Origin: Collimonas pratensis
GTDB lineage: Bacteria > Pseudomonadota > Gammaproteobacteria > Burkholderiales > Burkholderiaceae_D
NCBI RefSeq assembly: GCF_001584185.1
Contig: NZ_CP013234.1
Coordinates: 3,038,001-3,102,000 of the forward strand
Direction: 5' to 3'
Length of the DNA: 64,000 bases
The position numbers and the translations under genes were made by a program. Below, one piece after another: positions 33,159 through 42,685 of the stretch (positions within the stretch are counted from its first letter, which is position 1; each line of letters starts with the position of its first letter). The notes under the pieces were generated by a model. That model had not been told where the DNA came from and made no database searches. It saw only the letters and a program-made list of their open reading frames with translations.

Positions 33159-36100
33159 TTACCAACTGTATCGCGCTCCCACGCTCAGCCCATGGTCCTG
33201 GCTGTGCGCCGCAATGTCGCCGGTGTAGTCGGCCAGGAAAGCCCAGGCGCCGACCTGGTGCGCCACCACTCCCACATTGAGCTGGAGGTGGTTGGGACCG
33301 ACCTGCGGGCCACCCACCTTGAACGTCCCTGCCTGGGGGGCGTTGGCGAAATGATTGGTGAAATATCCCTCGCGGTTGCCGAATGCGCGCTGCACCAGGA
33401 TCCGTGCATGCGGCGTCCAATTGACGGGCTGTGCGGAATCTTTCGAGGCCAGGGTGAAAGTCTTGGCTACCTGCAGTCCGGCACCCACACGGGTATCGAA
33501 CACCTGGTCGGCGTGCGCCGACAGTGCGATGCCCGGATCGCTGGCCCGGTCGAGGAAATCGACGCTCGGCAAACGCACCACGTCGACCGCCGGCAGGATC
33601 GGCTGCCATGTCCATCCGCGCTGGTCTTGCAACGTCCAGCCATGCTCCACATGCAGCGACAGCGCGTTGCCGGTATAACGTGCCTGCGCTTGCGCGCTAA
33701 AGGGCAGCTGCGACATGCCAAGGTCGACCGAGCGTGTGGCGGTGCTGGTCAGGTGCGTCGCTCCGGCAAATGCATCTAGGTAATGGCGCTCGGTCGCGTA
33801 GCGCAGGTAAAGGCGGCCGTCGATGGCGTTGGTTTGCCCGCGATAGCCATTGCCGACGCCGTTCACCGACAGCGTGCCGTAACCGACGGAACCGCCCCAG
33901 CTCAGCTGCTCGCCGGCGCGCCGGTCCAGGCCCAGGACTAGTCCGGCGTTGTCTTGGCGCCAGGCCGAGATCTGGTCTTGTCCGCTCAGGTGGCCGTAAT
34001 GGCCGAACACGCGGCCCCAGAGATTCGAATCGCTCGCCGGCTGCTCCGGCTTCGTCGTGGAATCGTCGCTGCCGACTAGGTAATTCAGCATGCCGGCGGT
34101 GTCGACCGTGTGGCCGGGCCCGGCTGAATTGAGCGGCATCGCTGCGGCGATGGCAGCTGTGCCTTGACGCTCGGCGGTGCGGTCGGTAGAACGCAGGTGC
34201 TGGGTCAGCGCCGTGCTGAAGTCATTGATCAGGTACAGCGATGCGGTTCGCTGGGCGGCATAACCGGCGCCTTCGATCTGCTGCCTGGCTTGCGCTGCTT
34301 GGGCGTTGCTGGAAAACTGCAATGCGCCTAGCAACAATGCCTGCGCGGACTCGCTTTGCCGGGAAGCATTACTGAGGACCGTACCTAAGCCGCAGCCGGC
34401 GCGGTTGCAGAATGCCGAATTATTGAGGAATGCATCGTTGGCGCTTAGTGAGATGCCGTCATCCCTTTGCAATACGCGAAAGCTGACCAGCGAATCATCA
34501 AAAGGATGGAAGGCGTCCTTGGTCGGATCGACATCGTAGCCGGCGACAGGCCGGCCCTGGGCGTCAGCCCGGACCAGGTGGGCGAAGCGGTTGATCACGA
34601 TGCTCACATCGTCGGGGGCCTGGCCGTTCTTTTCCGCCTGTGCCAGCTGGTTGGAAAAGCCGGGAGAATATCCAACCAATGCATACGATTCGGCCGAACG
34701 GTAAAAGCCAGGCGTGACATGCAAGGCAAGCTGGGCGGTTTTGGAACTGATGCTCAATGCGCTGTTAAACGTATAGCTGCCGCCATCGTACAAGCCGAAT
34801 CGCAAGAAGGCAGGGTGTCCTGCCTGGCCCGGCACTATATCGAAAGCCAGCGTCGATTGGTCTTTCAAGAGCGGATTTCCGGTCCAGTCGATCCCCTTCC
34901 CGGTCGGATGCAAGACCGCGGAGTCCATGAAGTTCATATTCGCCCACAGCTGGGACTCGCCAAGCTGGCCTTCTCCTTCGACGATGCTGCGGCCGACAAG
35001 TATATTGACGGGAATGTCAATCACGCCGCCGCGCAGGCGCAGGCTGCTGTCCTGCATCATCAGCGCATCCATCCCGGTATGCACACCCGCAGGCAGGGTC
35101 CATTGGGAATTGACCAAAGTCATGATACCGAAAGAGTCGCCGGTCGGTATGCCGGAAGTGTTGATCAGCGGCACGTTGCTGTATTTTACGAAGGCGCGGA
35201 TCGCCTTGTTGAAGTCGGAATTTGGATTGGCGCGCTGGCTCTTGGCTTTATCAGGATCAATCTGGCTATTATAGTAGGCATTCAGGCCTTGCGTGAGCGC
35301 CTTGAGCCGATCGGCGGGACTCATTGCGTTATATACGCTCCGTTCTTGATCAACCAGGTCAATCAGGTACGGCACGTTTGACAGGACCGGCGCGGATCCC
35401 TTCGGCAGATAGCCCCCCAGGAGATTCCAGCTCATCAGCCAGTCGACCATTGTCGTATCCATCTTTTTGGCTGCGGGGTCATACTTGTTCGCATAGTTCG
35501 GATTGACATTACCGGTTAGCGTCTGGCCGGTCAGCGTTACCGCATCCGTGGTCATTTCAGGCGCACGCTGGGTGATGAATCCAGTATTGTAGACGTCGTC
35601 CTGAAAATATGGCCGATAATCCTTGGAACCTTTCTCTCCCCAATAAACAGACGGTATTTTTTGGTGGACCGGGTCCCACAGAAAGGCAAGCTTTGTGCTG
35701 CTGAATGCCTGGTCCAGCAACCCCGCATCAGTATTGGCAAGCTGGCCGTCAGCAATAGCTTTCATGAAATACTGATAGAACGCGGTGGTTTTATCCGATT
35801 TTACGTAACCTTTTGCATTACTCATTCCATGAATCTGGATATTTTGCTGACCCAGTATGTCTTTGTTCGGACCGCCGTCAAAAGCGCGCTGAACGCCGCC
35901 GACAAACATCATCGAACAGGCAGAAATGCAGTAGCCGGAAGCGACCGTCTTGAGACCCGCGCGCCGCGCCAGATCGCCGATATCGTAGCCGCCAACGGTT
36001 GAACCACCATTAGAATTCCGCATCACCAGTGTATCGATGACTTTCCCCTGAGCCCGCAAACGGTCCAGATAGTCCGCCAGTACGTAACCATCCGAAGACA

Positions 36101-36224
36101 CGACGTCGCCGGACAGAAATACCTGATTTCCATGGACATGCATATCCATCGCGTATGACTGCGATATGATTCCCCACATGCTCAATGTTCCAAGCACCGC
36201 CAGCTTCAAATACTTGTATTCCAT
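33159..36224 (-). CDS. Autotransporter with a ClpP-like serine protease domain in the passenger
   Basis: 1021 residues, intact. Signal peptide to about residue 25 (MWGIISQSYA). Residues 30-140 form a ClpP/crotonase-type fold like periplasmic COG3904 proteins: VFLSGDVVSSDGYVLADYL, VMRNSNGGSTVGGYDIGDLA, then the nucleophile elbow SGYCISACSMMFVGG (Ser101) and IQIHGMSN (His132). A long passenger of about 590 residues, beta-rich in its later part, follows with no family recognised. A 12-stranded autotransporter barrel (LWGRVFGHYGHLSGQDQISA, about 735-1021) ends in the expected terminal aromatic (GARYSW). The protein should be exposed at or released from the surface. It starts 166 bp after the thioredoxin-like gene on the same strand. 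Confidence 0.85.
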   Translation of the reverse strand: MEYKYLKLAVLGTLSMWGIISQSYAMDMHVHGNQVFLSGDVVSSDGYVLADYLDRLRAQGKVIDTLVMRNSNGGSTVGGYDIGDLARRAGLKTVASGYCISACSMMFVGGVQRAFDGGPNKDILGQQNIQIHGMSNAKGYVKSDKTTAFYQYFMKAIADGQLANTDAGLLDQAFSSTKLAFLWDPVHQKIPSVYWGEKGSKDYRPYFQDDVYNTGFITQRAPEMTTDAVTLTGQTLTGNVNPNYANKYDPAAKKMDTTMVDWLMSWNLLGGYLPKGSAPVLSNVPYLIDLVDQERSVYNAMSPADRLKALTQGLNAYYNSQIDPDKAKSQRANPNSDFNKAIRAFVKYSNVPLINTSGIPTGDSFGIMTLVNSQWTLPAGVHTGMDALMMQDSSLRLRGGVIDIPVNILVGRSIVEGEGQLGESQLWANMNFMDSAVLHPTGKGIDWTGNPLLKDQSTLAFDIVPGQAGHPAFLRFGLYDGGSYTFNSALSISSKTAQLALHVTPGFYRSAESYALVGYSPGFSNQLAQAEKNGQAPDDVSIVINRFAHLVRADAQGRPVAGYDVDPTKDAFHPFDDSLVSFRVLQRDDGISLSANDAFLNNSAFCNRAGCGLGTVLSNASRQSESAQALLLGALQFSSNAQAAQARQQIEGAGYAAQRTASLYLINDFSTALTQHLRSTDRTAERQGTAAIAAAMPLNSAGPGHTVDTAGMLNYLVGSDDSTTKPEQPASDSNLWGRVFGHYGHLSGQDQISAWRQDNAGLVLGLDRRAGEQLSWGGSVGYGTLSVNGVGNGYRGQTNAIDGRLYLRYATERHYLDAFAGATHLTSTATRSVDLGMSQLPFSAQAQARYTGNALSLHVEHGWTLQDQRGWTWQPILPAVDVVRLPSVDFLDRASDPGIALSAHADQVFDTRVGAGLQVAKTFTLASKDSAQPVNWTPHARILVQRAFGNREGYFTNHFANAPQAGTFKVGGPQVGPNHLQLNVGVVAHQVGAWAFLADYTGDIAAHSQDHGLSVGARYSW

Positions 36225-36390
36225 TACTTTATCCTCTCATGTAAGTTCTAACAAACAAGCCCACAAGTCATGAAAAAATGCTTAAAATTTCAGGATTAAT
36301 ATGTTTAATAAGAAAGCGGTTATGCTTCATCAGCTGCAGCGCACACCGCCGATGTGGCCAGTGTTCATTTTTAATGATGCAGACGACTGG

Positions 36391-37665
36391 CTACGAAATA
36401 TGCAATCGCGGCGCACGGCTGAACTGGCGCAAGAGATATTCGATCGCCGCGCGATTAAATCTGGCGTATAGCAAGGCCTGCTGCTTACCCCATGCGTCCC
36501 AGCGTTCCCATAAACTGGCATGGAGTTGTCGCTTTTGACGTTCCCATGCAATTTCAAGGTCCAGTGCTTCTATTTCCCAATTGGCTAGGCGGTCTTTATC
36601 CTTCTCAGTGGGCGAATCTCCGAGCTTCTGATATCGTGTCTCGTAAAGTTCCTTGTACAAGCCATCCATCTCGCCTTGTTCGCTTTCGGTCCACCAGGTC
36701 TGCTTGTCAAGTTCACCTGCAAGATAAGCAGCTCCGCCGCACAGCCTTGCCATCAGGTTGCTGTCAATTTGAGCCAACGGAATGGTAATTTTTTGAAGAA
36801 TATCTGCCAGATTTTTCTGATTTTCCTCATGAGGTCCGTTACCGGCATTGAAGTTGAGCACTTGCTGAGACAGCACTCGCCATTCGTTCTGATCCGCTGC
36901 GGAATCTGATGACTTTCTGTCATGCAGTGTTTTTATTTTTGCGAGCAGTGGCTGCAATTGTTCGGAATAATATCGGGCAATTCCCCAGTTCCGGTCATAC
37001 AACAACCATCGGGCAAAAGCCGACGGCACGGCGCCCAGATCCACACCAACGGGTATCGCATCGATCAAGGCATGAGCTTGCTCACTTGCGCTAACCTCCC
37101 CTTCAGCCTGAAGTAGCCAGCAAAGCGTGTCTATCACCGCGGAAAGCGTGACCGGCATACCCAGTTTCGTAGTGAGCAGATTTTTCCTGCCCTCGATGCA
37201 ACTTGAAGGTTGATTGTCCGAGCCAAGCTTTGCGTCGCTTAGACGGTTTAGGCAGCGTATTTTTTGTTCCTCTTCTCCTATGAAACTGATAGTGCGCGGC
37301 ATGAGGGCTTGAGACTTGGGCATGACTGGGAAGAACGATTCCTCCAACCAATTTTGAGCCAACAATCGCAGCTGCGCTGCAGTCGTAGCATCTTTTACCG
37401 CCAATATTTCGCCATTCCTGACAAAGAGGAATGACGCCGCATTTCTGATTTCATAGTGGGCTAATAAGGTCTCGTTCTTGTCGCAGCATAGTTGGACCAC
37501 TTTCAACTTGCCGGCATATTCCACTGCTAATCGTTGCACAGCCGGTGCACCGCTTGGCGTTATCCGGCATCCCGATCGCAACAGCTCAACCAGCACCAGC
37601 TTGTCGGATCCCAATACCTCTGCTTCAAATACAGCTATGCTGGAATTTAAGATGAATGTCGTCAT
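36391..37665 (-). CDS. Thioredoxin-fold protein with a degenerate active site
   Basis: 424 residues from the ATG at 37665; a TTG seven codons upstream is possible. Residues 15-110 align with thioredoxin: VLVELLRSGCRITPSGAP stands where WCGPCKMIAP is found, so the redox motif is CRIT with one Cys only, and the cis-Pro loop IPT is replaced by AAS (YEIRNAASFLFVRNGEI). Disulfide chemistry is therefore unlikely. The remaining 300 residues are mostly helical, with Trp/Glu-rich stretches and no recognised family. The layout recalls holdase chaperones such as CnoX/YbbN, but no TPR repeats are evident. It may assist the autotransporter gene downstream (inference from position). Confidence 0.65.
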   Translation of the reverse strand: MTTFILNSSIAVFEAEVLGSDKLVLVELLRSGCRITPSGAPAVQRLAVEYAGKLKVVQLCCDKNETLLAHYEIRNAASFLFVRNGEILAVKDATTAAQLRLLAQNWLEESFFPVMPKSQALMPRTISFIGEEEQKIRCLNRLSDAKLGSDNQPSSCIEGRKNLLTTKLGMPVTLSAVIDTLCWLLQAEGEVSASEQAHALIDAIPVGVDLGAVPSAFARWLLYDRNWGIARYYSEQLQPLLAKIKTLHDRKSSDSAADQNEWRVLSQQVLNFNAGNGPHEENQKNLADILQKITIPLAQIDSNLMARLCGGAAYLAGELDKQTWWTESEQGEMDGLYKELYETRYQKLGDSPTEKDKDRLANWEIEALDLEIAWERQKRQLHASLWERWDAWGKQQALLYARFNRAAIEYLLRQFSRAPRLHIS

Positions 37666-37755
37666 TGCCAATGCATTTCTGTTCAAGTGAAATTACAGCA
37701 AGCGGCACCTGCCAATCCTTCGCAGGACAGACAGGACGCCTCCAGATTCCAGTGC

Positions 37756-38175
37756 TCATATGAACTGGTAGTTGGCACGCGCAAAGAACGCGCGCCCGAT
37801 TGCATCGGTGTAGCGCGGATCGTAGCCAACCTGAAACTTTGTTGCCTGATTAGAGAACGGCGGCGCCTTATCGAATATGTTCTTGATACAGCAGTCAATA
37901 CTAAATTTTTGAAACCGGAATAACTGCCAGACATGTTGTACAAGGTATAGGCCGAAACCTTGCGATCCTCACCGCTTATGTCCGCATTCTGCTCGGTATA
38001 GTGCGACAAATAGGATTGTGTCAATGAAGCAGACCAGGAACCGTTATTCCACTGGACAGCGGTATGGCGCCAGCGGAATACAGGATTGGCATCGGCGTAA
38101 CGGCCGGCATTGTGGACGAACTCGCCGTTCTTTTCATTCTGGTAGCCCTGCGCCAGAAAAAGCTCCACCAGCAAC
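37756..38175 (-). pseudogene. 3' remnant of a TonB-dependent receptor
   Basis: Only the last barrel strands remain. The first part (EFVHNAGRYADANPVFRWRH, SASLTQSYLSHYTEQN, YTLYNMSGSYSGFKNLVLT) is in one frame, and the end (IKNIFDKAPPFSNQATKFQV, GYDPRYTDAIGRAFFARANY) is in another, with about one base lost near 37893. No plug domain or upstream barrel is present. Siderophore or vitamin uptake would have been the original role. Confidence 0.82.
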
Positions 38176-38726
38176 AAATATAATTTGCATCAAATGTGCT
38201 AGCTTTTTTTCACTCTTAATCATCAGCAATTTCCTTGTTTATAAAAATTTTGAGTTGGCAAAAAAAGCCACAGCAAGGTGCTTAGTGCATACCTCTTGTT
38301 TTTATATTTCCGCCGCTTCTTCTCTTTTTTACCAATGCAATGACTATCTAAAATTAAGATATCCCCATGCACTCGCTCATTAAATTTTTTCCTGCGATCA
38401 AGCATCTCTTGCATTTTCAATGTCGCCAGAAATTGGCGATAGCGCGCGAATACGATGCGATCGGAATGAGTCGCCATGACTATTAGTTTTTTTAAAAAAT
38501 TAATTGGCGGGTCAATTCTAGAAGTCCAAAATTTCAAAGTGAAGTAATTTAATTTCGCGAATATCTGTGAAATTAAATCGCATATATAAATATCAAATTT
38601 ATATATGATAGAAGTCTAGCTCTGAAGAATTTCGGTGAGCATTTGAATGTCGCACTACGAGGCCCTCGCATTGGCCAAGACTGACTAAAAATCGCATCGC
38701 AACGCGCTTGTCGCGAGAGCGCTTAG
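38176..38726. other. Very AT-rich non-coding stretch with an inverted repeat
   Basis: No convincing gene. At 38581-38607 there is a perfect 11-bp inverted repeat CATATATAAAT / ATTTATATATG around a 5-base loop; with such AT content it could be fortuitous. Confidence 0.4.
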
Positions 38727-38876
38727 CATTTAGCACTCCTACTTATTCTGATAAGTAGGATCAAGGGAGTAAGACTGGAAACCCTGGAGGCGATCTGCCG
38801 CTATCTCGATTGCCAGCCGGGCGACCTGCTGAGTTACGAGCCGGACGACGAACCAGTGGACAGCGCCGGCACATGA
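38727..38876 (+). pseudogene. C-terminal fragment of an XRE-type HTH protein
   Basis: The last codons read RIKGVRLETLEAICRYLDCQ-PGDLLSYEPDD and match the end of the intact HTH protein at 42686-42892 (KIKGIRFETLDKICRALDCQ). The N-terminal helices are missing; the frame upstream is open only to 38727. A perfect palindrome (38738-38759) sits exactly where the similarity begins, so it may mark the breakpoint. Confidence 0.7.
38738..38759. repeat. Perfect short palindrome at an HTH gene breakpoint
   Basis: CCTACTTAT-TCTG-ATAAGTAGG, a 9-bp perfect stem with a 4-base loop. Confidence 0.6.
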
Positions 38877-38970
38877 TTATCCGGGCTGCGGGCTTTTCGT
38901 GGTTCAATCATTGAGTATAGAGAGAATGTCTAACCTAAGCCCCTAGCCTTCCAGCCGACCGTCGCCCGCT

Positions 38971-39555
38971 ATGTATTGGGGCCTTGTTGCGTCCCTTCTG
39001 CTGCATGCGGCCCTGCTGCAGCTGTTTGCGCGACATACTCCAGCGCCGCCGGTGGAGATGGATGCTGCATCTGCAGGTATGACGCTGCTCCTGCTGCCGG
39101 TGCCCCAGCCGCGCCTGCCTCCAGTGCAAGTGCAGCGCCTGGAATCGGCAGCAGCACAGGGAAGTCCGCGCGGTATTCGTCAGTTAGCATCTGAAGGCAG
39201 CAAGAGAAGCATAGCAGCACCAGTGGCGCCGATCGCCAACCAAACAGTTCAGGCTGAAGGAGTAATAGCAGCGGTACCGGCTGCAACACGGCCGCGCCTG
39301 GATCTCGATGCTGCGGTCAAGATGGCCGGGAAGCTCGCCAGAGATCCGAACAGCCTAGGCGACGACAGAGCGGTCGCGCAATTGAAATATCACCCGCTGG
39401 AAGGAGACAATCCTGACAGCCGCCTGGCGCACGATATGCGGCGCAGCGCACGCCCCGATTGCCTGTACAGTCAAAGCTCGAGGGGGCTGCTGGCGCCACT
39501 CTTCCTGATTGCCGAAGCGACCAAGTCAAAAAAAGATGGGGGCTGCAAATGGTAA
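38971..39555 (+). CDS. Membrane-anchored protein of unknown function, TonB-like N-terminus
   Basis: 194 residues. One N-terminal membrane helix (MYWGLVASLLLHAALLQLFA) followed by a Pro/Val-rich stretch (LLLPVPQPRLPPVQVQRLES), the layout of TonB-type energy transducers and related proteins. The C-terminal part lacks a TonB domain: it is polar, with two Cys, and ends KSKKDGGCKW. No family recognised with confidence. Downstream DNA is transposase debris, but the frame itself is intact. Confidence 0.55.
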   Translation: MYWGLVASLLLHAALLQLFARHTPAPPVEMDAASAGMTLLLLPVPQPRLPPVQVQRLESAAAQGSPRGIRQLASEGSKRSIAAPVAPIANQTVQAEGVIAAVPAATRPRLDLDAAVKMAGKLARDPNSLGDDRAVAQLKYHPLEGDNPDSRLAHDMRRSARPDCLYSQSSRGLLAPLFLIAEATKSKKDGGCKW

Positions 39556-39636
39556 GCGGCTTCAAATCCAACTCGATCTGGCGCGCGCCATCGTCGACAG
39601 TTCTTCAGTGCGAGCTATGTTCGCGGAAAAAAAATG

Positions 39637-40086
39637 AATCCAGCCCCGGTGACCGGCGTATGCTCGGCAGCAAACATCACCTCATCACCGAACAAAAAGG
39701 TATTTCGCTCGCCGTCATCCTGACTGGCCCCAATACGCACGGCGTGATAAAGTTGCTGCCACTGATTGAAGCCATACCGGCCATTGCCGGAAAACGTGGA
39801 CGGCCGTTGAAAAAACGAAAATGCTGCAGGCGATCGTGGCTACGAATCCGAACCCTTGCGCTGAGCCTTGCACCAACGAGCCATTATTCCTGAACTTGCC
39901 AAGCGTCGTACAGCTCACGGCAGCGGTCTGGGGAAAACGCGCTGGGTAGTTGAACGTTCAATTTTCTGGTTGCATTCGTTTCGCCGCCTCAAAATTCGTT
40001 ATGAAAAACTCGCCGTTCCGCATGATGCATTCCTTTCCTTGACATGCTCGCTTATTTGTTGGAACTTCCTCAAACCATTAATTTAA
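39637..40086 (+). pseudogene. IS5-family transposase remnant
   Basis: The C-terminal half of an IS5-type transposase survives in pieces. LGSKHHLITEQKGISLAVIL and AIPAIAGKRGRPLKK come first, then DRGYESEPLR followed by an in-frame stop, then LHQRAIIPELAKRRTAHGSG and VVERSIFWLHSFRRLKIRYE to LTCSLICWNFLKPL. At least one frameshift and one stop break it. No ends or target duplication were found. Confidence 0.82.
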
Positions 40087-40271
40087 TTTCGTAACAGCGT
40101 CTAATTTCTTCAGGCGAATGCGCCAGACAACTTCACCCGCTGACGCCATGCGCGGCTTTGCCGCCCTCGCCGGATCAGCACCCTGTACCGAATCGCAAGC
40201 CGGCCGGCCCGGCGCGATGCCCGATCTCTGGCTCCATAGCTTCACCTCGTCTTTACCAAGCGAATCAAACA

Positions 40272-41516
40272 ATGCAAAAAATTTCTACGCTGACCCGCAA
40301 CACCCTGATGTTCCCGCTGGCCCTGGTGCTGTTCGAATTTTCGGTGTACATCGCCAACGACATGATCCAGCCCGGCATGCTGACGGTGACCCGCGAATTC
40401 GGCGCCAGCGCGGCCTGGATGGCGTCCGCCATGACCGCCTTCCTGGTGGGCGGCGCGATCTTCCAATGGCTGTTCGGACCGCTCTCGGATCGCATCGGCC
40501 GCCGCCCGGTCATGTTGGGCGGCACGCTGTTTTTCATCGTTGCATGCCTGGCGACGCTGTTCTCGCGCAGCATCGAAAGCTTCATCGCCTTGCGTGTGCT
40601 GCAAGGCATGGGCTTGTGCTTTATTTCTTCGGTCGGCTATGCCGTGGTGCAGGAGGCGTTCGAGGAAAAGGCAGCGATCCGTGTCACTGCCCTGATGGCG
40701 AATGTGGCGCTGATTGCGCCGCTGATCGGCCCGGTTGCAGGCGCCTTCATGATCGAGGTTCTGCCGTGGCGCATGGTGTTCGTGTTCATCGCCGCGATTG
40801 CCACCATCGCCTTGATCGGTCTGGCCCGGCACATGCCCGAGACCGTCAAGCCGCGCAAGGAAAAACTGCCGCTGATGCAGATCTGGCACGACTACCGTGA
40901 AGTGGTCGGCAACCGCCATTTCGTCAAGGCAGCGATGTGTATGCCTTTGCTGGCGATCCCGCTGATCGGCTGGATCGCGATGTCGCCGGAAATCCTGGTG
41001 GCTGACGGCCATCTGAGCGTGATCGAATACGGTTACTGGCAGATTCCAGTGTTTGCCTGCCTGATCGCCGGCAACCTGGTGCTGGCGCGCCAGGTCGACC
41101 GCTGGCGCCTGGGCAGCTCGATCAAGATCGCGCTGTATCCGATCGCGCTCGGCATCCTGATCATGCTGCTCGGCGCGGCTTTCCTCGACAAACCCTACTT
41201 CCTGGTGGCGGCGATCAGTGTGATCGCCTTCGGCGAAGGCTTGTCGGCGGCGGTGATGATCCGTTTCACCCTGACCGAAAGCCCGGTCTCGAAAGCCACC
41301 GTGGCCGCCACCATGGGCATGATCAACATGACCCTGTACGGCGTCGGCATCGAGCTGTACAAGGTGTTTTATCTGTATGCGGGGATGATGGGTTTTGCGC
41401 TGTTCTCGACCGCCGTCATCGGCCTGTACTGGTACCTGTCGCGCAGCGTGGTGGCGCGCGCCATGCAGGCGCGGGTGACCGGCCATGAAGAGAAGGAAGC
41501 GGGACCGCTGATTTGA
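40272..41516 (+). CDS. mdfA: MdfA-family multidrug/H+ antiporter (MFS)
   Basis: 414 residues, 12 membrane helices. Closely follows E. coli MdfA: LMFPLALVLFEFSVYIANDM with the membrane-embedded acidic residue (Glu in FEFSVY), IQPGMLTVTREFGASAAW, the motif LFGPLSDRIGRRPVMLGG after helix 2, and VGYAVVQEAFEEKAAIRVTA. It exports cationic and neutral drugs in exchange for protons in the family type member. The start at 40272 is set by this similarity; the frame is open upstream. GC-rich, unlike the first half of the island. Confidence 0.9.
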   Translation: MQKISTLTRNTLMFPLALVLFEFSVYIANDMIQPGMLTVTREFGASAAWMASAMTAFLVGGAIFQWLFGPLSDRIGRRPVMLGGTLFFIVACLATLFSRSIESFIALRVLQGMGLCFISSVGYAVVQEAFEEKAAIRVTALMANVALIAPLIGPVAGAFMIEVLPWRMVFVFIAAIATIALIGLARHMPETVKPRKEKLPLMQIWHDYREVVGNRHFVKAAMCMPLLAIPLIGWIAMSPEILVADGHLSVIEYGYWQIPVFACLIAGNLVLARQVDRWRLGSSIKIALYPIALGILIMLLGAAFLDKPYFLVAAISVIAFGEGLSAAVMIRFTLTESPVSKATVAATMGMINMTLYGVGIELYKVFYLYAGMMGFALFSTAVIGLYWYLSRSVVARAMQARVTGHEEKEAGPLI

Positions 41517-41528
41517 TGTGAAAAGATT

Positions 41529-41552
41529 GCCGGAAGCAGCTGCGCTTCCGGC
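41529..41552. terminator. Hairpin between convergent mdfA and folE remnant
   Basis: GCCGGAAGC / GCTTCCGGC perfect 9-bp stem, 6-base loop, 13 bp after the mdfA stop. A T-rich tract follows on the minus strand (ATCTTTTC). Likely a shared terminator. Confidence 0.6.
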
Positions 41553-41572
41553 GTCATTGTACAGAGATGGCT

Positions 41573-41875
41573 TTACTCGTTGCGCTTCTGGCTGATGATG
41601 CTCATGAACTCGCGCCGCGTCGATGGATCGTCGCGGAACGCGCCCAGCATGCGGCTAGTCACCAGGCTGGTGCCCGGCTTGTGGATGCCGCGCGTGGTCA
41701 TGCAGCCGTGCGATGCTTCGATCACTACCGCCACACCCTTCGGCAGCAAGACCTGTTGCAGGGTATCGGCGATCTGCACCGTCATTTTTTCCTGGATCTG
41801 CAGGCTTTTCGCACAAATATCCACCAGGCGCGCCGGTGTGTCCAGCAAGCCTTCGCGGTCCAGATCGCCGTCCCT
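41573..41875 (-). pseudogene. folE: GTP cyclohydrolase I gene with a large internal deletion
   Basis: FolE makes dihydroneopterin triphosphate from GTP, the first folate step. Here an N-terminal scrap ([16 protein letters not shown]) runs directly into the C-terminal part ([20 protein letters not shown], then [20 protein letters not shown] with the zinc-ligand Cys). In intact enzymes about 80 residues, including other zinc and active-site residues, lie between them. Both sides share an A-R-L/V motif at the junction, suggesting deletion between short repeats. Also lacks a proper start. Non-functional. Confidence 0.82.
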
Positions 41876-42097
41876 GCTTATATTGAGTCAGTATGCCAGA
41901 AACAACAAAGGCCGCTAAAGCGAGCTTTTAAACCTCCGATACCGCGCCAGTGCATTGATCGCCGCTCATCTTTGATGTGCCATCGGTGAATAATGGATTA
42001 TTCCAATTTCATATTTATTCATTTAAAATAACCAAAACTTATCGTTTAACGATAAAAAAATTGTTAATTACATACTTAACGGATGGAGGGTATTTCT

Positions 42098-42676
42098 ATG
42101 AATCAAGTCTTTGCAACTATGTCGAATCACAAGTTACGTTGGGTTGGATGTCTCACTGCAGCATTCGCTTGGATTGCCTTAATCACTGAAGTGGGCTTTT
42201 TTGTAGTGCAATGGGGCCTACATAAAAAAACAATGTTAGAGGCCATGCAGAGTGGCTACAGCTACATGATCCCTAGGCTGGTTGCGCCAGAATTTCAAAT
42301 GTCTTCCTTGAGCGTTGGGCTGACAATCGCTCTAGACGCGATATACCCTTTGATATCTGTCACAGGATTGGCATTAGCAGGAATGTTTTTTATACGGTTG
42401 TCTAAGCGAGAAATTTGGTCAGATCGCAATATTCGATGCATCTATATCTTAGGCTCTTTGTATATCGCGGAAGCGTTACTTCCGCAGATATATGATTGTT
42501 TGCAGCTTCTAATATTTTCGATTGACGTCCCCACCGGCGAGAAGGTATTTAGCATCGGTTTTGGCGTTAGTAATACAGCGTTCTACAAAATTGCAACTGG
42601 CGTTTTTCTTATTGCATTTGGCTTTATTATGCGTGAAGCAAAGTTGATCAGTGATGACCAGAAACACTATATTTGA
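42098..42676 (+). CDS. DUF2975-type membrane protein
   Basis: 192 residues, four membrane helices. The start at 42098 is chosen because GGAGGG precedes it; an upstream ATG at 42083 would overlap that site. The layout and the directly following small XRE regulator match the common DUF2975-HTH gene pair (YoaS/YozG-like) whose function is unknown. AT-rich. Confidence 0.72.
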   Translation: MNQVFATMSNHKLRWVGCLTAAFAWIALITEVGFFVVQWGLHKKTMLEAMQSGYSYMIPRLVAPEFQMSSLSVGLTIALDAIYPLISVTGLALAGMFFIRLSKREIWSDRNIRCIYILGSLYIAEALLPQIYDCLQLLIFSIDVPTGEKVFSIGFGVSNTAFYKIATGVFLIAFGFIMREAKLISDDQKHYI

Positions 42677-42685
42677 ATGTATTTC

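Noticed and set aside
38223..38537. 104-codon frame on the minus strand
   Set aside because: No ribosome site, no family, Lys/Arg-rich text in AT-rich DNA next to a broken gene; looks random.
40242..41486. 414-codon frame opposite mdfA
   Set aside because: His/Gln/Arg-rich shadow; MdfA on the plus strand is unambiguous.
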